Source: Charina bottae
Taxonomy: Eukaryota > Chordata > Lepidosauria > Squamata > Charinaidae
DNA length: 64,000 nucleotides
NCBI GenBank assembly: GCA_023362775.1
Contig: JALMGJ010000001.1
Span: 60,481,501-60,545,500, forward strand
Direction: 5' to 3'
In this document: in pieces, positions 34,276 through 45,918 of the stretch
Position numbering within the stretch: position 1 is the stretch's first letter
How the letters are laid out: each line of letters begins with the position of its first letter
Translations under genes and position numbers: made by a program
The notes under the pieces: model-generated
Seen by the model: only the letters and a program-made list of their open reading frames with translations
What the model was told of the DNA's origin: nothing
The model's database searches: none

Positions 34276-35254
34276 TTATATTAATTGAAATTAATCTCTT
34301 ACTGAAAGAGGGAGTATCAATCAAACCATTTTAAAAGACATAGTGAAGGAGGTAAAATTTATTCAAAATCTTAAAGAGCTGCCCTCCCAAGGAAATTACC
34401 ATGACACATATCTGATATGTGAATTGCAAACTAGCATTTGTATGCTTGTCTGTGAATGAGGGCATTCCTAACAGTACGTTTTGTTCTAACCCCCAATTCA
34501 CTGACATGTTTTAAAATATTAGAACCTTGCATCTTTTTTGATGTATTTTATGAATCTTATTAGAGATCTGTACGTAAGATCTTTAATTTCCTTATTAGTA
34601 AAGCAAGGTCTTGAATTATTTCATGTTTTATTTTTCTCTGCAGTTTTTGACATTTGTGATGTCTCTTATTTTGTTAAGACTTAATATTTGATTATGCAAT
34701 CCTGTGTTTTCAGTAATTGAAAATGTTAGTATTAATTCCCTGAGGCTATTCTTCAATAATATTAGCAATTAATGTAAATAGAGTAAAAATATTTTAAGCA
34801 CAGCACAGACTTGCCTCTATAGAAATCAGTATCATCAGAGATTTTTAGAAATTAAGGAATATTCTATTTTACTTCATCATTGTCTTATCTTTTCAAAAGC
34901 CATTCGTTCTGGATAGGCTTGTACAAAACCATTATATTACCTCCTTCATCTTTACCAAATCTGTGCTATAGTATCATTTTTGGCTATTTAAGTATAGTAT
35001 ATGTGTATGCATGTATATATAATGACATAAGATCACTCGACTGTTGTATAGAATTAAAATATCTTTAGAGTTTTCTTGTAGGGCAAGAAAAAATGGCAAA
35101 CCAGAAATACAGGGCTTTCACAGAAGCAATGGTGTTTCTGATACTTTCCAACTTAGCTTTTACTGGTGAAAGAGAAAACAGTGTTATGGATGCCTCTTCT
35201 AAAGTTTTAGCAAGTATATATACAGTACATATATTCAGTTCTTCTGATAGCCTG
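34276..35254. other. No recognised feature
   Basis: AT-rich unique-looking DNA. Confidence 0.5.
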
Positions 35255-35530
35255 ATTGCAAACTGTTTACAGCTTTAAAGGTCATTATTAGCAGTATAAA
35301 TTTCACACAAAAGTTAATGGGCAGCCAATGTAAGACTTAAGCACTATTAATGAGAAGGTGAGGTTATAAATTTAATAAATAAGTTTAACTGGTACAAAAC
35401 AGATATAATAACATAAGCATTTCTGGCTTCTACAGATGTTCTTGCTCCTGTATTGTGTATCAGCTAAAGCTTCCAGGTTGTCTTTAAGGGCAGACCCTCA
35501 CTGAATTTACAATTAGATTCCAATTCTATA
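35255..35530 (-). mobile_element. Old L2 LINE relic
   Basis: 'cagctttaaaggtcattatt', 'atgggcagccaatgtaagac' and 'agcttccaggttgtctttaa' match, in order, 8465-8640 of the L2 copy (antisense of its C-terminal region). The relic is strongly diverged. Confidence 0.6.
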
Positions 35531-35790
35531 ATTCAAGTATCTTTCTTCTTTCCCTCATTTATTTTCAGCGTCCAGTTTTCACAGTGTATTTTACAACCGG
35601 AAAGATCATTGTTTAACTGTCCTAATCTTTGTTATCATAGAAATATTCATATCCTGCATAATCTTTTAATTGCTTTTCTCCCTAGGATTAATCTCTTATT
35701 TACTTTTTCCAATATACAATCCACCTTTACCTATTCATAAGCAGAAGAAAACAAAACTATCTACCACTTTCAGTTCTTTGCTGTAAACTG

Positions 35791-36065
35791 TAAGTTCACT
35801 GGAATGGAGTGAGCTCCTGCACTCGCCCCAGCTCTTGCCAACCTAGCAATTCGAAAGCATGCAAATGCAAGTAGATTAATAAGTACCACTTCAGTGGGTA
35901 GGTAACAGCGTTCTGCGTGCGTCATGCCGGCCACATGACCATGGAAGCGTCTTTGGACAGCGCTGGCTCTTCGGCTAAGAAACTGAGATGAGCACTGGCC
36001 CCTAGAGTCAGACACGACTGCACATATGTGTGGGGGAACCTTTACCTTTACCTTATAAGTTCACT
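35791..36065 (+). mobile_element. Sauria-type SINE, 5'-truncated, with 10-bp target duplication
   Basis: TAAGTTCACT at 35791-35800 and 36056-36065 flanks the insert. The tRNA head is missing. The body starts 'ggaatggagtgagctcctgc' and ends in an ACCTTT-type tail. Confidence 0.92.
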
Positions 36066-37817
36066 AAATGTGCTGGTTGATTTTACTTTTGTATTCTTAG
36101 TATTTAACATTAATTCAGATTTTTCACTTCCCATTTTAATGAACTTCTATGACTTATTTACTTTCAATGAGCAAGTGGTGTCATCTTCATATCTCAAATT
36201 TAGTGTTTCAACCTCTAATTTTTATTCTAGCTGTCATCTTATATAAACTCCCTATACAGTAAAAGTAAATATGGGAACAATATACTGTACATCCTTATCT
36301 TACTCCCTTTCCAATTCTGAACCACACTGTTTTCCCAAACATAGCTCCTACAGTAGTTGCTTATTAATTGTAAAGGTTACTCAGAATAATCAGATATTCT
36401 GGCACACCCATTAGTCTTAATATAGTCCACATTCTGGCATGATCTCTGCATTCAAAGTCAATAAATCAAAGGCAAACTTTAAATTCTCTTGCTCCTTTCA
36501 TCATATGTTAGCTCTGGTCTCTCTGCCTTAAACCTGCCTCTTCATTTACCAAACATTTCTCAATGTATGACTCTGTTCTTTATATGAGCTTAAGAAAAAA
36601 AATTATTTCCATGACGAATCCGTGCAATGGTTTTGTAATTTGTAAATTATCTTGCATCTCTCTTTTAGAGTATTGGCATGTACCCAATCTTTATCGATCC
36701 CTAGCCCACACAATCTTGCCTATATTTGTTGACATATAGTTAGCAGCACTCTCACTGGCTCCACTCCTACAATTTTAAATAGTGCAATGGGTATCTCACC
36801 TGTGCCTGGTGCTTTCATATTTGACAACTGCTTTTTTACCTCACTTTCTAGTGGAATCAGTTCTTGAATATATTACCTTTCTGCAAATGCTTCTGTCATT
36901 TTACAGCAGCATTTACAAATAGTTTGAATATAGTCTTTCCATCTTCCTTTAGTTCCATTTCCCTTTATTAGATATCTTCTATTATTATTATTTATGAATG
37001 TTCCCACTTTAGCTGTGATTTCCTGTGATTTTTCTGATCTTAAAATGATCCCAGTGTTTATTTTTTGTTGCTGTTATTTTTCTCTATTTGTTGACATTCT
37101 TGATTGTGATTTATTTCTTTGTCCTTTTTTACCTGATGGAAGAAGTCTGCATTCAGTTTTCATACATCCTTCTTGTTGCCCAAGGCTTCCATCCTTCATC
37201 ATTCTTTGGCTATCATTGATAGATTGTTCTGAAAGCCACTTGGATCTTTTTCTCTTTGAAATTTTGGGAATATTTCTTCTTCTTCTTCTTCAATTTTCAC
37301 AGTGTCTCTTATCTATTCCCGTAGTTCCTCAGGTTCTCGTTCACATAGGTTAAGTATACTGAATCTATTCCTTACATTGATCTTATATTCTAACTGTATA
37401 GCCTAAGGTCTCTTTAATTTTATAAATTTAACCTATATTTGTAACACCAGCAGCTCATTGTCTGTTTGACAATCTGTAGCTGGAAAGGACCTGGCTGATT
37501 GGAGGCTATCCTTCCAAAATCTGGTTTCTATTCCATAGCCATTTCTTTCTGATATTGTAACTTCGGTAAGGTCTATGCATAGAGTCTGAATTTATAGTTT
37601 GAAGCAGTTGTTTGCAAAGACTATTTTTTTTTGCAAAATGCACTTAATTTATCTCCTGCATTACAGATTTAACCAGTCCAAATTAGAATTAGTAAATGAC
37701 TTCCACTGCTGCATCTGTAGTTAGTGTATATACCTATGTAACATTGATATTCAGTAGATATCCACTAATTTTAACATACATGATCCTATAAGTTATTTGG
37801 TTATAGCTGAGCCCTTT

Positions 37818-38078
37818 GAGGTAGTCCAGCAAGAAGCACAAACCGTGAGTACTAACACTAACTTTATAGTAAGGTTACAGTAACAGAATCTTGCAAGTCT
37901 GAAAGCATTTCTCCCCTCCCTTTACTTTTACTTTCCAGAAAACTAGAGAGGGTCCCTTCTGAGATGCTTCCCATACCCCTTTTGCTTCTATGGGCTGAGA
38001 TACTTTTTGCATGAAAGTTATCTGGTCTGTGGCTCTTCCTCCTGCCTCCCAAGGTCATTCCCACATACCATTACATCA
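37818..38078. repeat. Unclassified interspersed repeat, copy 2
   Basis: Aligns with both parts of 14275-14987, as described there. It is inserted in the old RTE relic and has no internal Penelope insertion, so it gives the uninterrupted form of about 260 bp. Confidence 0.65.
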
Positions 38079-38880
38079 CGTATTTAGCCATGTCCTTTTT
38101 GAGCATCATTGTTATTCCATTCCTTCAAATGTACTCATGCCCTGAAAATATCACATAATCACCTGAGTTAAAGTGACCCATCTTGGTCCATCTAACTTTA
38201 CTTATCCCTAAAACATCCAGCTTAACATGCTTTATTTCTGCTTTGACAATGTTATGTTTTCCTTGGATCATTAATATTGTATTCTGTATTCCAATTGTAT
38301 GTACCCTTGTAAAATGAGAAACTCCTGTATCAATACTGGCTTCAACAGGGATTAGACATTTTTTGGTCTGGCAATATAATCACCTCCAAATCTACTTGTG
38401 AATGTTTGACATTCTTCCCCAGTAACCAGAGGAACATCTTCCACCCAGGGGGTCTTATTATCTGACACCCAAACGTGTGTAAATGTTTTAACTACGTCCA
38501 TACAACTTTCATAAGAACAATAGAGAAGTGGTTTGCCTTTGCCTTCTTTGGGGTTTGATTCTGGAATTCCTTTTTATAATTGGGTTAGCTTGCTTCATAC
38601 CTGCAGAGCTCTATCCACCACCTTATTAGCTTCACTAAGTCCTTTTCAACTGGCCAGCAAGGATAACCCTACTACCTCATCAAAGTTGCCATCCCCTGGA
38701 ATGCCACACTCAGTGCATTACGAGCAATCCAACCTGAATATACACATTGCATGTGTCACTGAGGCAGGATGTGCCTCTTTTAGATAAAGGTATAAGAGCA
38801 GGCACAACTGATAAAAAGCCTGGGCACTAATGTTACCTATCCTTACAACATAGGTGTTAACTCTCAGAGCCAAACTGACC

Positions 38881-39139
38881 TTTTAGAGCAGGGGTGAGCA
38901 ACGTTAGGCCCGCGGGCCGTATAAGGCCTGCAGGGCTCCCGCCCACAAATCCTGCCCCTTCCACGTGATTGGCTCCCGCCCGCAAACCCCGCCCTCCCCA
39001 GTGCTTGTGATTGGCTCCTGCCCGCAAACTCCGGCCCCCGGTCCGTGGAAATCCCAGAAACCTCACCCCCACCCCAGTCCCCGGTTATAAATATCCAAAT
39101 GGCCCTTGGCAGAAAAAAGGTTCCCCACCCGTTTTAGAG
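38881..39139. mobile_element. GC-rich hAT-type MITE, second copy, inverted
   Basis: TTTTAGAG at 38881-38888 and 39132-39139 flanks a body of 38889-39131. It is the reverse-complement family member of 16590-16856. The right terminal repeat has lost its last bases (it ends CCCCACCCG). Confidence 0.9.
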
Positions 39140-39312
39140 TGAATTCCACTCCACTGAAAACAAATTGTAAACCATAATCCACATCCACAGATTTCCCATT
39201 CCACAGTATTTCAATTTAGTCTGGATTAAATTTCAGTTTGTTTGCCCTCATCCACCTTGAGATTTCCCCTGTATATAGTTCAGCATTTCCTCTAATTTCT
39301 TGAAATTAGTAA
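39140..39312 (-). mobile_element. L2/CR1 RT fragment
   Basis: The antisense strand reads 'WMRANKLKFNPD' near 39204-39262, which corresponds to the 'WMGNNRLQLNPGK' block of the L2 RT at about 8930-8970. It is short and diverged. Confidence 0.6.
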
Positions 39313-39319
39313 TAGATTT

Positions 39320-39345
39320 GTTTGTTCATTTGTTTGTTTGTTTGT

Positions 39346-39380
<35 letters not shown>

Positions 39381-39485
39381 TTGGATTTATATTACCACCC
39401 ATCTTCTCCGCAAGGAGAACTCTGGGCAGTTCACAACCAAACCAACATTAAAATACAAAACCGGTCCTAATACAAATACACATTA
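39320..39485 (-). mobile_element. L2 LINE 3' tail
   Basis: A (TTTG/TTTA)n array at about 39320-39382 is followed by 'cacccatcttctccgcaagg' and 'aactctgggcagttcac'. This is the common L2 3' end. The coding part is absent. Confidence 0.78.
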
Positions 39486-39906
39486 TATAAAATATCATTA
39501 AAATTCTTAGACAATATAAATGGAATAGTATGGAATAAAATCAAAATGGCTACAGTTCTTCTCAAATTCTGAGTGTAAGGGCCGCTCTCCATCTGTCTTC
39601 ATGTAATATCTCAGTCTTCTTGAATTCACCCAATGTTTTTATGTAGATGCTTAAATGGATAATGGATAAGACTGAGGTATAGTTTTTATCTAAGGGCTAA
39701 GAAGTGAATAAAGACATATCTGGGTACCAATATCACCAAAATCCAGTTTCAAGGGCAGCTATATTCATATCCTTGTGATGCTACTGAAAGATGTAGGAGA
39801 ATCAGCAGGACTTTATTCTTCCTTTCCCTATTGTAGGTCATCCATGAAAATGTCCATGGCAGTTTCTGTCCCAAAGCTAGCTGGAAAACTAGATTTGAAT
39901 GGATCT

Positions 39907-42888
39907 AACAATTCATACTCCAGCAAAGGAGATCGTTACCTTGTCGTGGTGCTGGAGCTTGGGCACCTCAATGAAACCATGAGCTAAACCGTGAAGGGAC
40001 ACCTAAGACGGGAAGGTCGTGGCAGAGAGGTCAGACTAAATACGATCCCTGGGGAAGGTAATGGCAACCCACCCCAGTATTCTTGCCATGAAAACTAAAT
40101 GGATCAGTACAACCAAAGATATGTCGGTATACCATCGGAAGATGGGACTCCCAGGTCGGAAGATGGTCAAAATGCTACTGGGGAGGAACAGAGGATACGT
40201 TCAACTAGCCCCAGATGTGATGACGCAGCTAGCTCAAAGCCGAAAGGACGGCTAGCGGCCGACGGTGCTGGTGGTGAACGACGAATCCGATGTTCTAAAG
40301 ATCAACACACCATAGGAACCTGGAATGTAAGATCTATGAGCCAGGGCAAATTGGATGTGGTTATTGGTGAGATGTCAAGATTAAATATAGACATTTTAGG
40401 TGTCAGTGAACTGAAATGGACTGGGATGGGCCACTTCACATCAGATGACCACCAGATCTACTACTGTGGACAAGAGGACCACAGAAGAAATGGAGTAGCC
40501 TTCATAATTAATAATAAAGTGGCTAAAGCAGTGCTTGGATACAATCCAAAAAACGATAGAATGATCTCAATTCGAATTCAGGGTAAGCCATTTAACATCA
40601 CAGTGATCCAAATATACGCCCCAACCACAGATGCTGAAGAAGCAGAAGTAGATCAGTTCTATGAGGATCTGCAGCACCTACTAGATAATACACCAAAAAG
40701 AGATGTTATTTTCATTACAGGAGACTGGAATGCTAAGGTGGGTAGTCAGACGACACCTGGAATTACAGGCAAGCATGGTCTGGGAGAACAAAATGAAGCA
40801 GGACATAGGCTGATAGAATTTTGCCAAGACAACTCACTGTGCATAACAAACACTCTCTTCCAACAACCTAAAAGACGACTTTATACATGGACTTCACCAG
40901 ATGGTCGACACCGAAATCAGATTGACTACATCCTTTGCAGCCAAAGGTGGCGGACATCTATACAGTCGGTAAATACAAGACCTGGAGCTGACTGTAGTTC
41001 AGATCACGAACTTCTTATTGCAAAATTTAGAATCAGACTAAAGAGAATAGGGAAGACCCACAGATCAGTTAGATATGAGCTCACTAATATTCCTAAGGAA
41101 TATGCAGTGGAGGTGAAGAATAGATTTAAGGGACTAGATTTAGTAGATAGGGTCCCAGAAGAACTATGGACAGAAGTTCGCAACATTGTTCAGGAGGTGG
41201 CAATAAAAAACATCCCAAAGAAAAAGAAAACCAAGAAGGCAAGATAGCTGTCTGCTGAGACACTTGAAGTAGCCCAAGAAAGAAGGAAAGCAAAAGGCAA
41301 CAGAGATAGGGGGAGATATGCCCAATTAGCTTTGACGGTGTGGTCAGTGAGTTAGAGCCAGACATCCTGAAGAGTGAGGTTGAATGGGCCTTAAGAAGCA
41401 TTGCTAATAACAAGGCAGCAGGAAACGACGGTATCCCAGCTGAACTGTTTAAAATCTTGCAAGATGATGCTGTCAAGGTGATGCATGCCATATGCCAGCA
41501 AATTTGGAAAACACAAGAATGGCCATCAGATTGGAAAAAATCAACTTATATCCCCATACCAAAAAAGGGAAGCACTAAAGAATGTTCAAACTATCGAACA
41601 GTGGCACTTATTTCACATGCCAGTAAGGTAATGCTCAAGATCTTGCAAGGTAGACTCCAGCAATTCATGGAGCGAGAATTGCCAGATGTACAAGCTGGGT
41701 TTAGAAAAGGCAGAGGAACTAGAGACCAAATTGCCAATATCCGCTGGATAATGGAGAAAGCCAGGGAATTTCAGAAAAACATCTATTTCTGTTTTATTGA
41801 CTATTCTAAAGCCTTTGACTGTGTGGATCATAACAAATTGTGGCAAGTTCTTGGTGGTATGGGGATACCAAGTCATCTTGTCTGCCTCCTGAGGAATCTG
41901 TATAACGACCAAGTAGCAACGGTAAGAACAGAGCACGGAACAACGGACTGGTTTAAGATTGGGAAAGGAGTACGGCAGGGTTGTATACTCTCACCCTACC
42001 TATTCAACCTGTATGCAGAACACATCATGCGACATGCTGGGCTTGAGGAATCCAAGGCTGGAGTTAAAATCGCTGGAAGAAACATTAACAATCTCAGATA
42101 TGCAGATGATACCACTTTGATGGCTGAAAGCGAGGAGGAGTTGAGGAGCCTTATGACAAGGTGAAAGAAGAAAGTGCAAAAGCTGGGTTGCAGTTAAACC
42201 TCAAAAAAACCAAGATTATGGCAACGAGCTTGATTGATGACTGGCAAATAGAGGGAGAAAAAGTGGAGGCAGTGACAGACTTTGTATTTCTAGGCGCAAA
42301 GATTACTGCAGACGGTGACTGCAGCCAGGAAATCAGAAGACGTCTACTTCTTGGGAGGAGAGCAATGGCAAATCTTGATAAAATAGTTAAGAGCAGAGAC
42401 ATCACACTGACAACAAAGGTCCGCATAGTTAAAGCAATGGTATTCCCTGTAGTAACCTATGGCTGCGAGAGCTGGACCATAAGGAAGGCTGAGCGAAGGA
42501 AGATAGATGCTTTTGAACTGTGGTGTTGGAGGAAAATTCTGAGAGTACCTTGGACTGCAAGAAGATCAAACCAGTCCATACTCCAGGAAATCAAGCCAGA
42601 CTGCTCACTTGAGGGAATGATATTAAAGGCAAAACTGAAGTACTTTGGCCAAATAATGAGAAGACAGGATACCCTGGAGAAGAAGCTGATGCTAGGGAAA
42701 GTGGAAGGCAAAAGGAAGAGGGGCCGACCAAGGGCAAGATGGATGGATGGTATTCTGGAGGTGACGGACTCAACCATTGGGGAGCTGGGGATGGTGACGG
42801 CCGACAGAAAGCTCTGGCGTGGACTGGTCCATGAAGTCACGAAGAGTCGGAAACGACTGAACGAATAAACAACAAAAAACAATTCATA
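39907..42888 (+). mobile_element. Near-full-length BovB LINE with 11-bp target duplication
   Basis: AACAATTCATA at 39907-39917 and 42878-42888 flanks a body of 39918-42877 (2,960 bp). The 5' leader contains 'ggagatcgttaccttgtcgt' and 'aatggcaacccaccccagta'. The 3' end reads 'cacgaagagtcggaaacgac', then 'gaacgaataaacaacaaaa'. The element is about 270 bp short of a complete BovB because of an internal deletion near 41325. It is the best preserved LINE in the window. Confidence 0.95.
40099..42868 (+). pseudogene. BovB endonuclease-reverse transcriptase, three lesions
   Basis: The first segment (to 41247) holds the AP-type endonuclease: 'TIGTWNVRSMSQGKLDVV', 'DILGVSELKWTGMGH', 'FITGDWNAKVGSQ', 'RNQIDYILCSQRW' and 'SSDHELLIAKF'. 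It ends at a TAG (41245-41247) after 'KKKTKKAR', where a tryptophan codon would fit. Near 41325 the connector jumps from 'RYAQL' to 'DGVVSELEPDILK', consistent with a deletion of about 270 bp. The RT segment (41340-42164) has 'AGFRKGRGTRDQIANIRW', 'CFIDYSKAFDCVDHNKLW', 'GVRQGCILSPYLFNLY' and catalytic 'YADDT' near 42097-42111. A one-base loss near 42158, compared with the copy at 13311, shifts the frame. The last segment runs to 42868. The copy is inactive but recently so. Confidence 0.93.
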
Positions 42889-44648
42889 ATTCTTCAAGAT
42901 TGTACTGAAAAATGAAATGGTACAATATATTGTTATATATTTTAGCATATCTATATGATAGAAATGTATATAATAGAAATATTGTACTTCCTGGTTATAC
43001 ACATTTTTGTAGGACAAAGAAAGAGATAAATGAACGTGTGGGTAAAATTTTAAAAATTAAGAAAAAAAACAAAGGATCTTAATTTAAAGCTATGCCTTGT
43101 ATTAATGCCTGAACATTAATACAATGAAGCAAATACGTTCAGCAGGGCAAGACAATGGCTTGCATTATAAGAATGGCAAGGCACAGATATAACAGGAGGC
43201 TTGTGATGCAACATAGCTTTGGGACTCCGTGGAAGACAGATGCTTCTCCTAGGTGACTAGTTTAATCAGAGCTGCTGACTTTATAGAGCTTTCAAAACCC
43301 TTTGCCAAAGATGAATTTCCTGGAGTGGCACAACTGCAGGTGCTAAAGGCCTGGAGTGGACAGGCTGTCTAAAGAACTTCATGCCACTGTCTCAGAAAAG
43401 AGCTAGCTGCTGACAATAATTGATGAGCCAGAGCAATGCAGCAGAGGGTGCGTGGTGGAAATACCCACAATAACAACAAATGCCTATGTTTTTAAATGTG
43501 CAGCCATTTTCAGCAACAAAGGGCTTCCCAAATCAAACTGCTGACTTTTTTTTTCTTGTCATGAAAACACTTCAGCATACCTCTTAATAACCTGGAGTAA
43601 ATCAAATGGGGGATCAGCTGGAGCTTAACAGCACTTGTGTCTCCCTTGATATCAGGTGTGTGTGCTCTGTTTCTCTGGCAGATTAATTTATGATCTGCGG
43701 TGACTCTGTGCCCCTAAAACCTGCAATATTAGGGTGATCCTGGAGATTTTCTGTACAAAGCACTATGCTTTACAAAGATGAATCCCTAATTTGTGCGAAG
43801 GATCTGCATCTGTGATTGCATATGTATGTGTGAAAAAGGAAATAGGTTATATTTCTGACAGTTCTGTAATAATATAAGAGAGAGAGAGATCAGTTGTCTT
43901 CTCTCCCCCTTCCTCCCAGGTATTTCTACTATGTATTACACCTAACAATTTACAATTTGGCAGTGGCACAAAACAAAAATTTGGGAGAAATAAAAGAATT
44001 TGTAAAATACAAGTACAGTCTATAATGCTGTTTGGAACCTATGGTCAATTTATCACCAAAAGAGTCCTGCTGGATTAGACCAACGATTGATTAATTCTGC
44101 ATCTTATTTCTAAGACAAGTATATGGCTTGCAATAATACTGTGGGGTGCAGATAAACCTCTAGGTATAGATGGAAGGGGATGAGAGTCAAACACTTTTAC
44201 TGAAGTAGAAGCCCCTTATTACTTATTACCTCCAAGAGGAGTTACTATTTAACTCCTGAGTTATACAGTCCAATCGCTAGTTGTGATTTGGAATGCGCTT
44301 CAGCTGCTTAAGTAATGTAGATAAAAAGCAAAAAGGCAATAAAAGTCTGTCTAGGAAACGGGTGGGTGGGAAGTTGCTGAAAAACTACTATATGGTACCT
44401 TCTGGTTCCAAGAAAGGCAGGCTTTTGCTTAGCACTGTATTGCTTGCTCCACAAAAATGGGCATAAAGGTTTTATTTTTCAGGTCCGGGGATGAACTGGT
44501 GGTAGGGCTCTAAAAAGGAATGTGGAGTGACAAACAAATTCCACCTTTCCCCTAGGGTAAAGCTAGCCAGCATGCTGCACATAAATTAACTAATAAACTA
44601 CAATCTGCTAATCTTTCCGCTGCTTTCCCTCATGTTGTTGAATCTAAG

Positions 44649-44649
<1 letters not shown>
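42889..44649. other. No recognised feature
   Basis: Mixed-composition, unique-looking DNA without recognised repeats or coding domains. Confidence 0.45.

Positions 44650-44650
<1 letters not shown>

Positions 44651-44684
<34 letters not shown>
44651..44684. repeat. (GT)n microsatellite
   Basis: Seventeen uninterrupted dinucleotides. Confidence 0.98.
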
Positions 44685-44688
<4 letters not shown>

Positions 44689-44898
44689 AAGCTTGACCAA
44701 AAGAATGATACAGCTACAGCAGGAGTGAAGGCCACAGAGGTTGCCCTTGCCCCTTGCTCTTGCGGGATGGGCAGCTCTCAAGGACAGACCTTCCCAGTCC
44801 TGTCAGTCTAAGGAGTTTGGTGCACAGAAGTGCTGAAGAAATGGCTACTGCTCAAAAGTCCTGGCTGGTTTTAGGAGTTAATGTTTTCTCTATCTCTT

Positions 44899-44917
44899 TG
44901 CTGCCATCTAGTGGTCA
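44899..44917 (-). promoter_or_regulatory. Candidate CTCF-binding motif
   Basis: On the minus strand the sequence reads TGACCACTAGATGGCAGCA, which fits the CTCF core CCA(C/G)(C/T)AG(G/A)(T/G)GGCAG. It does not lie in a repeat I can recognise. Motif match only; occupancy is unknown. Confidence 0.5.
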
Positions 44918-45709
44918 TCCAGAAATTTGCATCCCATATCTGGTAGTCCTAGTCTTGACCCAACTTTGGGGTCAGCAAGTCACTATACATATCCCTGACA
45001 AAGAGGCTAAAGTCCTATGCCCTCTTATTTGAGTGTAAATCCCATCTGAATTTGTTGGAGCTGTATAACATTATGACATAATTTAGGACTTGAGGCTAAG
45101 TGAACTATCCAATACAAAACCTCTTTTTCATTAACTGAATGTGTGAGACAAAGACAAAGTGTAATATACATGCAGCCCCTTTCAATGTGCATTGCTGTTC
45201 CCCAGGTCAGATAAAGATGTGTGGGACTTATATGTATTTGATATGCAGATGTTCCTCAAGTCAAGGTGATTGCAAAAACTGAGTTACATGTAATCCCTTG
45301 TGAGCTTAATAACTGGATTTACAATTATTTGTTAATTGTAAATAATATAATTATTGGGATTTTTAAAATGCAGTAATGTACACAAAATCTCCATTACCCT
45401 CCCGTTGCTCTTTCTAATTACATCAGATTCCGTCCTCAAAGAAGGTCATTATATAAAGTTTAAATTCTGTCTTTGAAGAATACCTCATTTCATTATCTCT
45501 CTGGCCCTCCAAACATATACACATATATATTAGGTAGTAATTTGGATTCTTTTCTTTAGGACTCTAGCTCTTAGCTGTGGGTTTTCCTACCATTTCCCAC
45601 ACCATGTATATTAAGCAGCCAAGAACATTGGCCTGTTCCTTGAAAGTGACCTGAGACTTCACTCAAATAATTTTGTTGAATGGTGTCAAAATTGCTAAAT
45701 GTTAATGCA

Positions 45710-45735
45710 TTTCTTTCTTTCTTTCTTTCTTTCCT

Positions 45736-45826
<91 letters not shown>

Positions 45827-45839
45827 CCTCCCTCCCTCT

Positions 45840-45870
<31 letters not shown>

Positions 45871-45918
45871 TTCCTCTTCCTCTTCCTCTTCCTCTTCCTC
45901 TTCCTTTCCTTTCCTTCA
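45710..45918. repeat. Compound pyrimidine microsatellite
   Basis: About 210 bp of almost pure pyrimidine on the + strand, in blocks: (TTTC)n, (TC)n, (CCCT)n, (TTTC)n, (TCTTCC)n and (TTTCC)n. Confidence 0.98.

Larger units (their letters stand above)
35560..38800 (-). mobile_element. Old RTE/BovB relic, minus strand
   Basis: Antisense RTE landmarks appear in the expected order. The 'LRYADDTT' codons are at about 36176-36200 ('ggtgtcatcttcatatctca'). The 'WFKIGKG' region is near 36310-36335. The connector is near 37230-37300. The endonuclease 'ELKWTGMG' region lies around 38170-38230 and the 5' leader at 38530-38790. No ORF survives. Later insertions are a Sauria SINE (35801-36055) and the unnamed repeat (37818-38078). 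It is the oldest RTE copy in the window. Confidence 0.6.

Noticed and set aside
40061..40255. Short frame at the BovB 5' end starting MATHPSILAMK
   Set aside because: It is in another frame than the endonuclease domain and covers the leader, so it is probably not a separate ORF.
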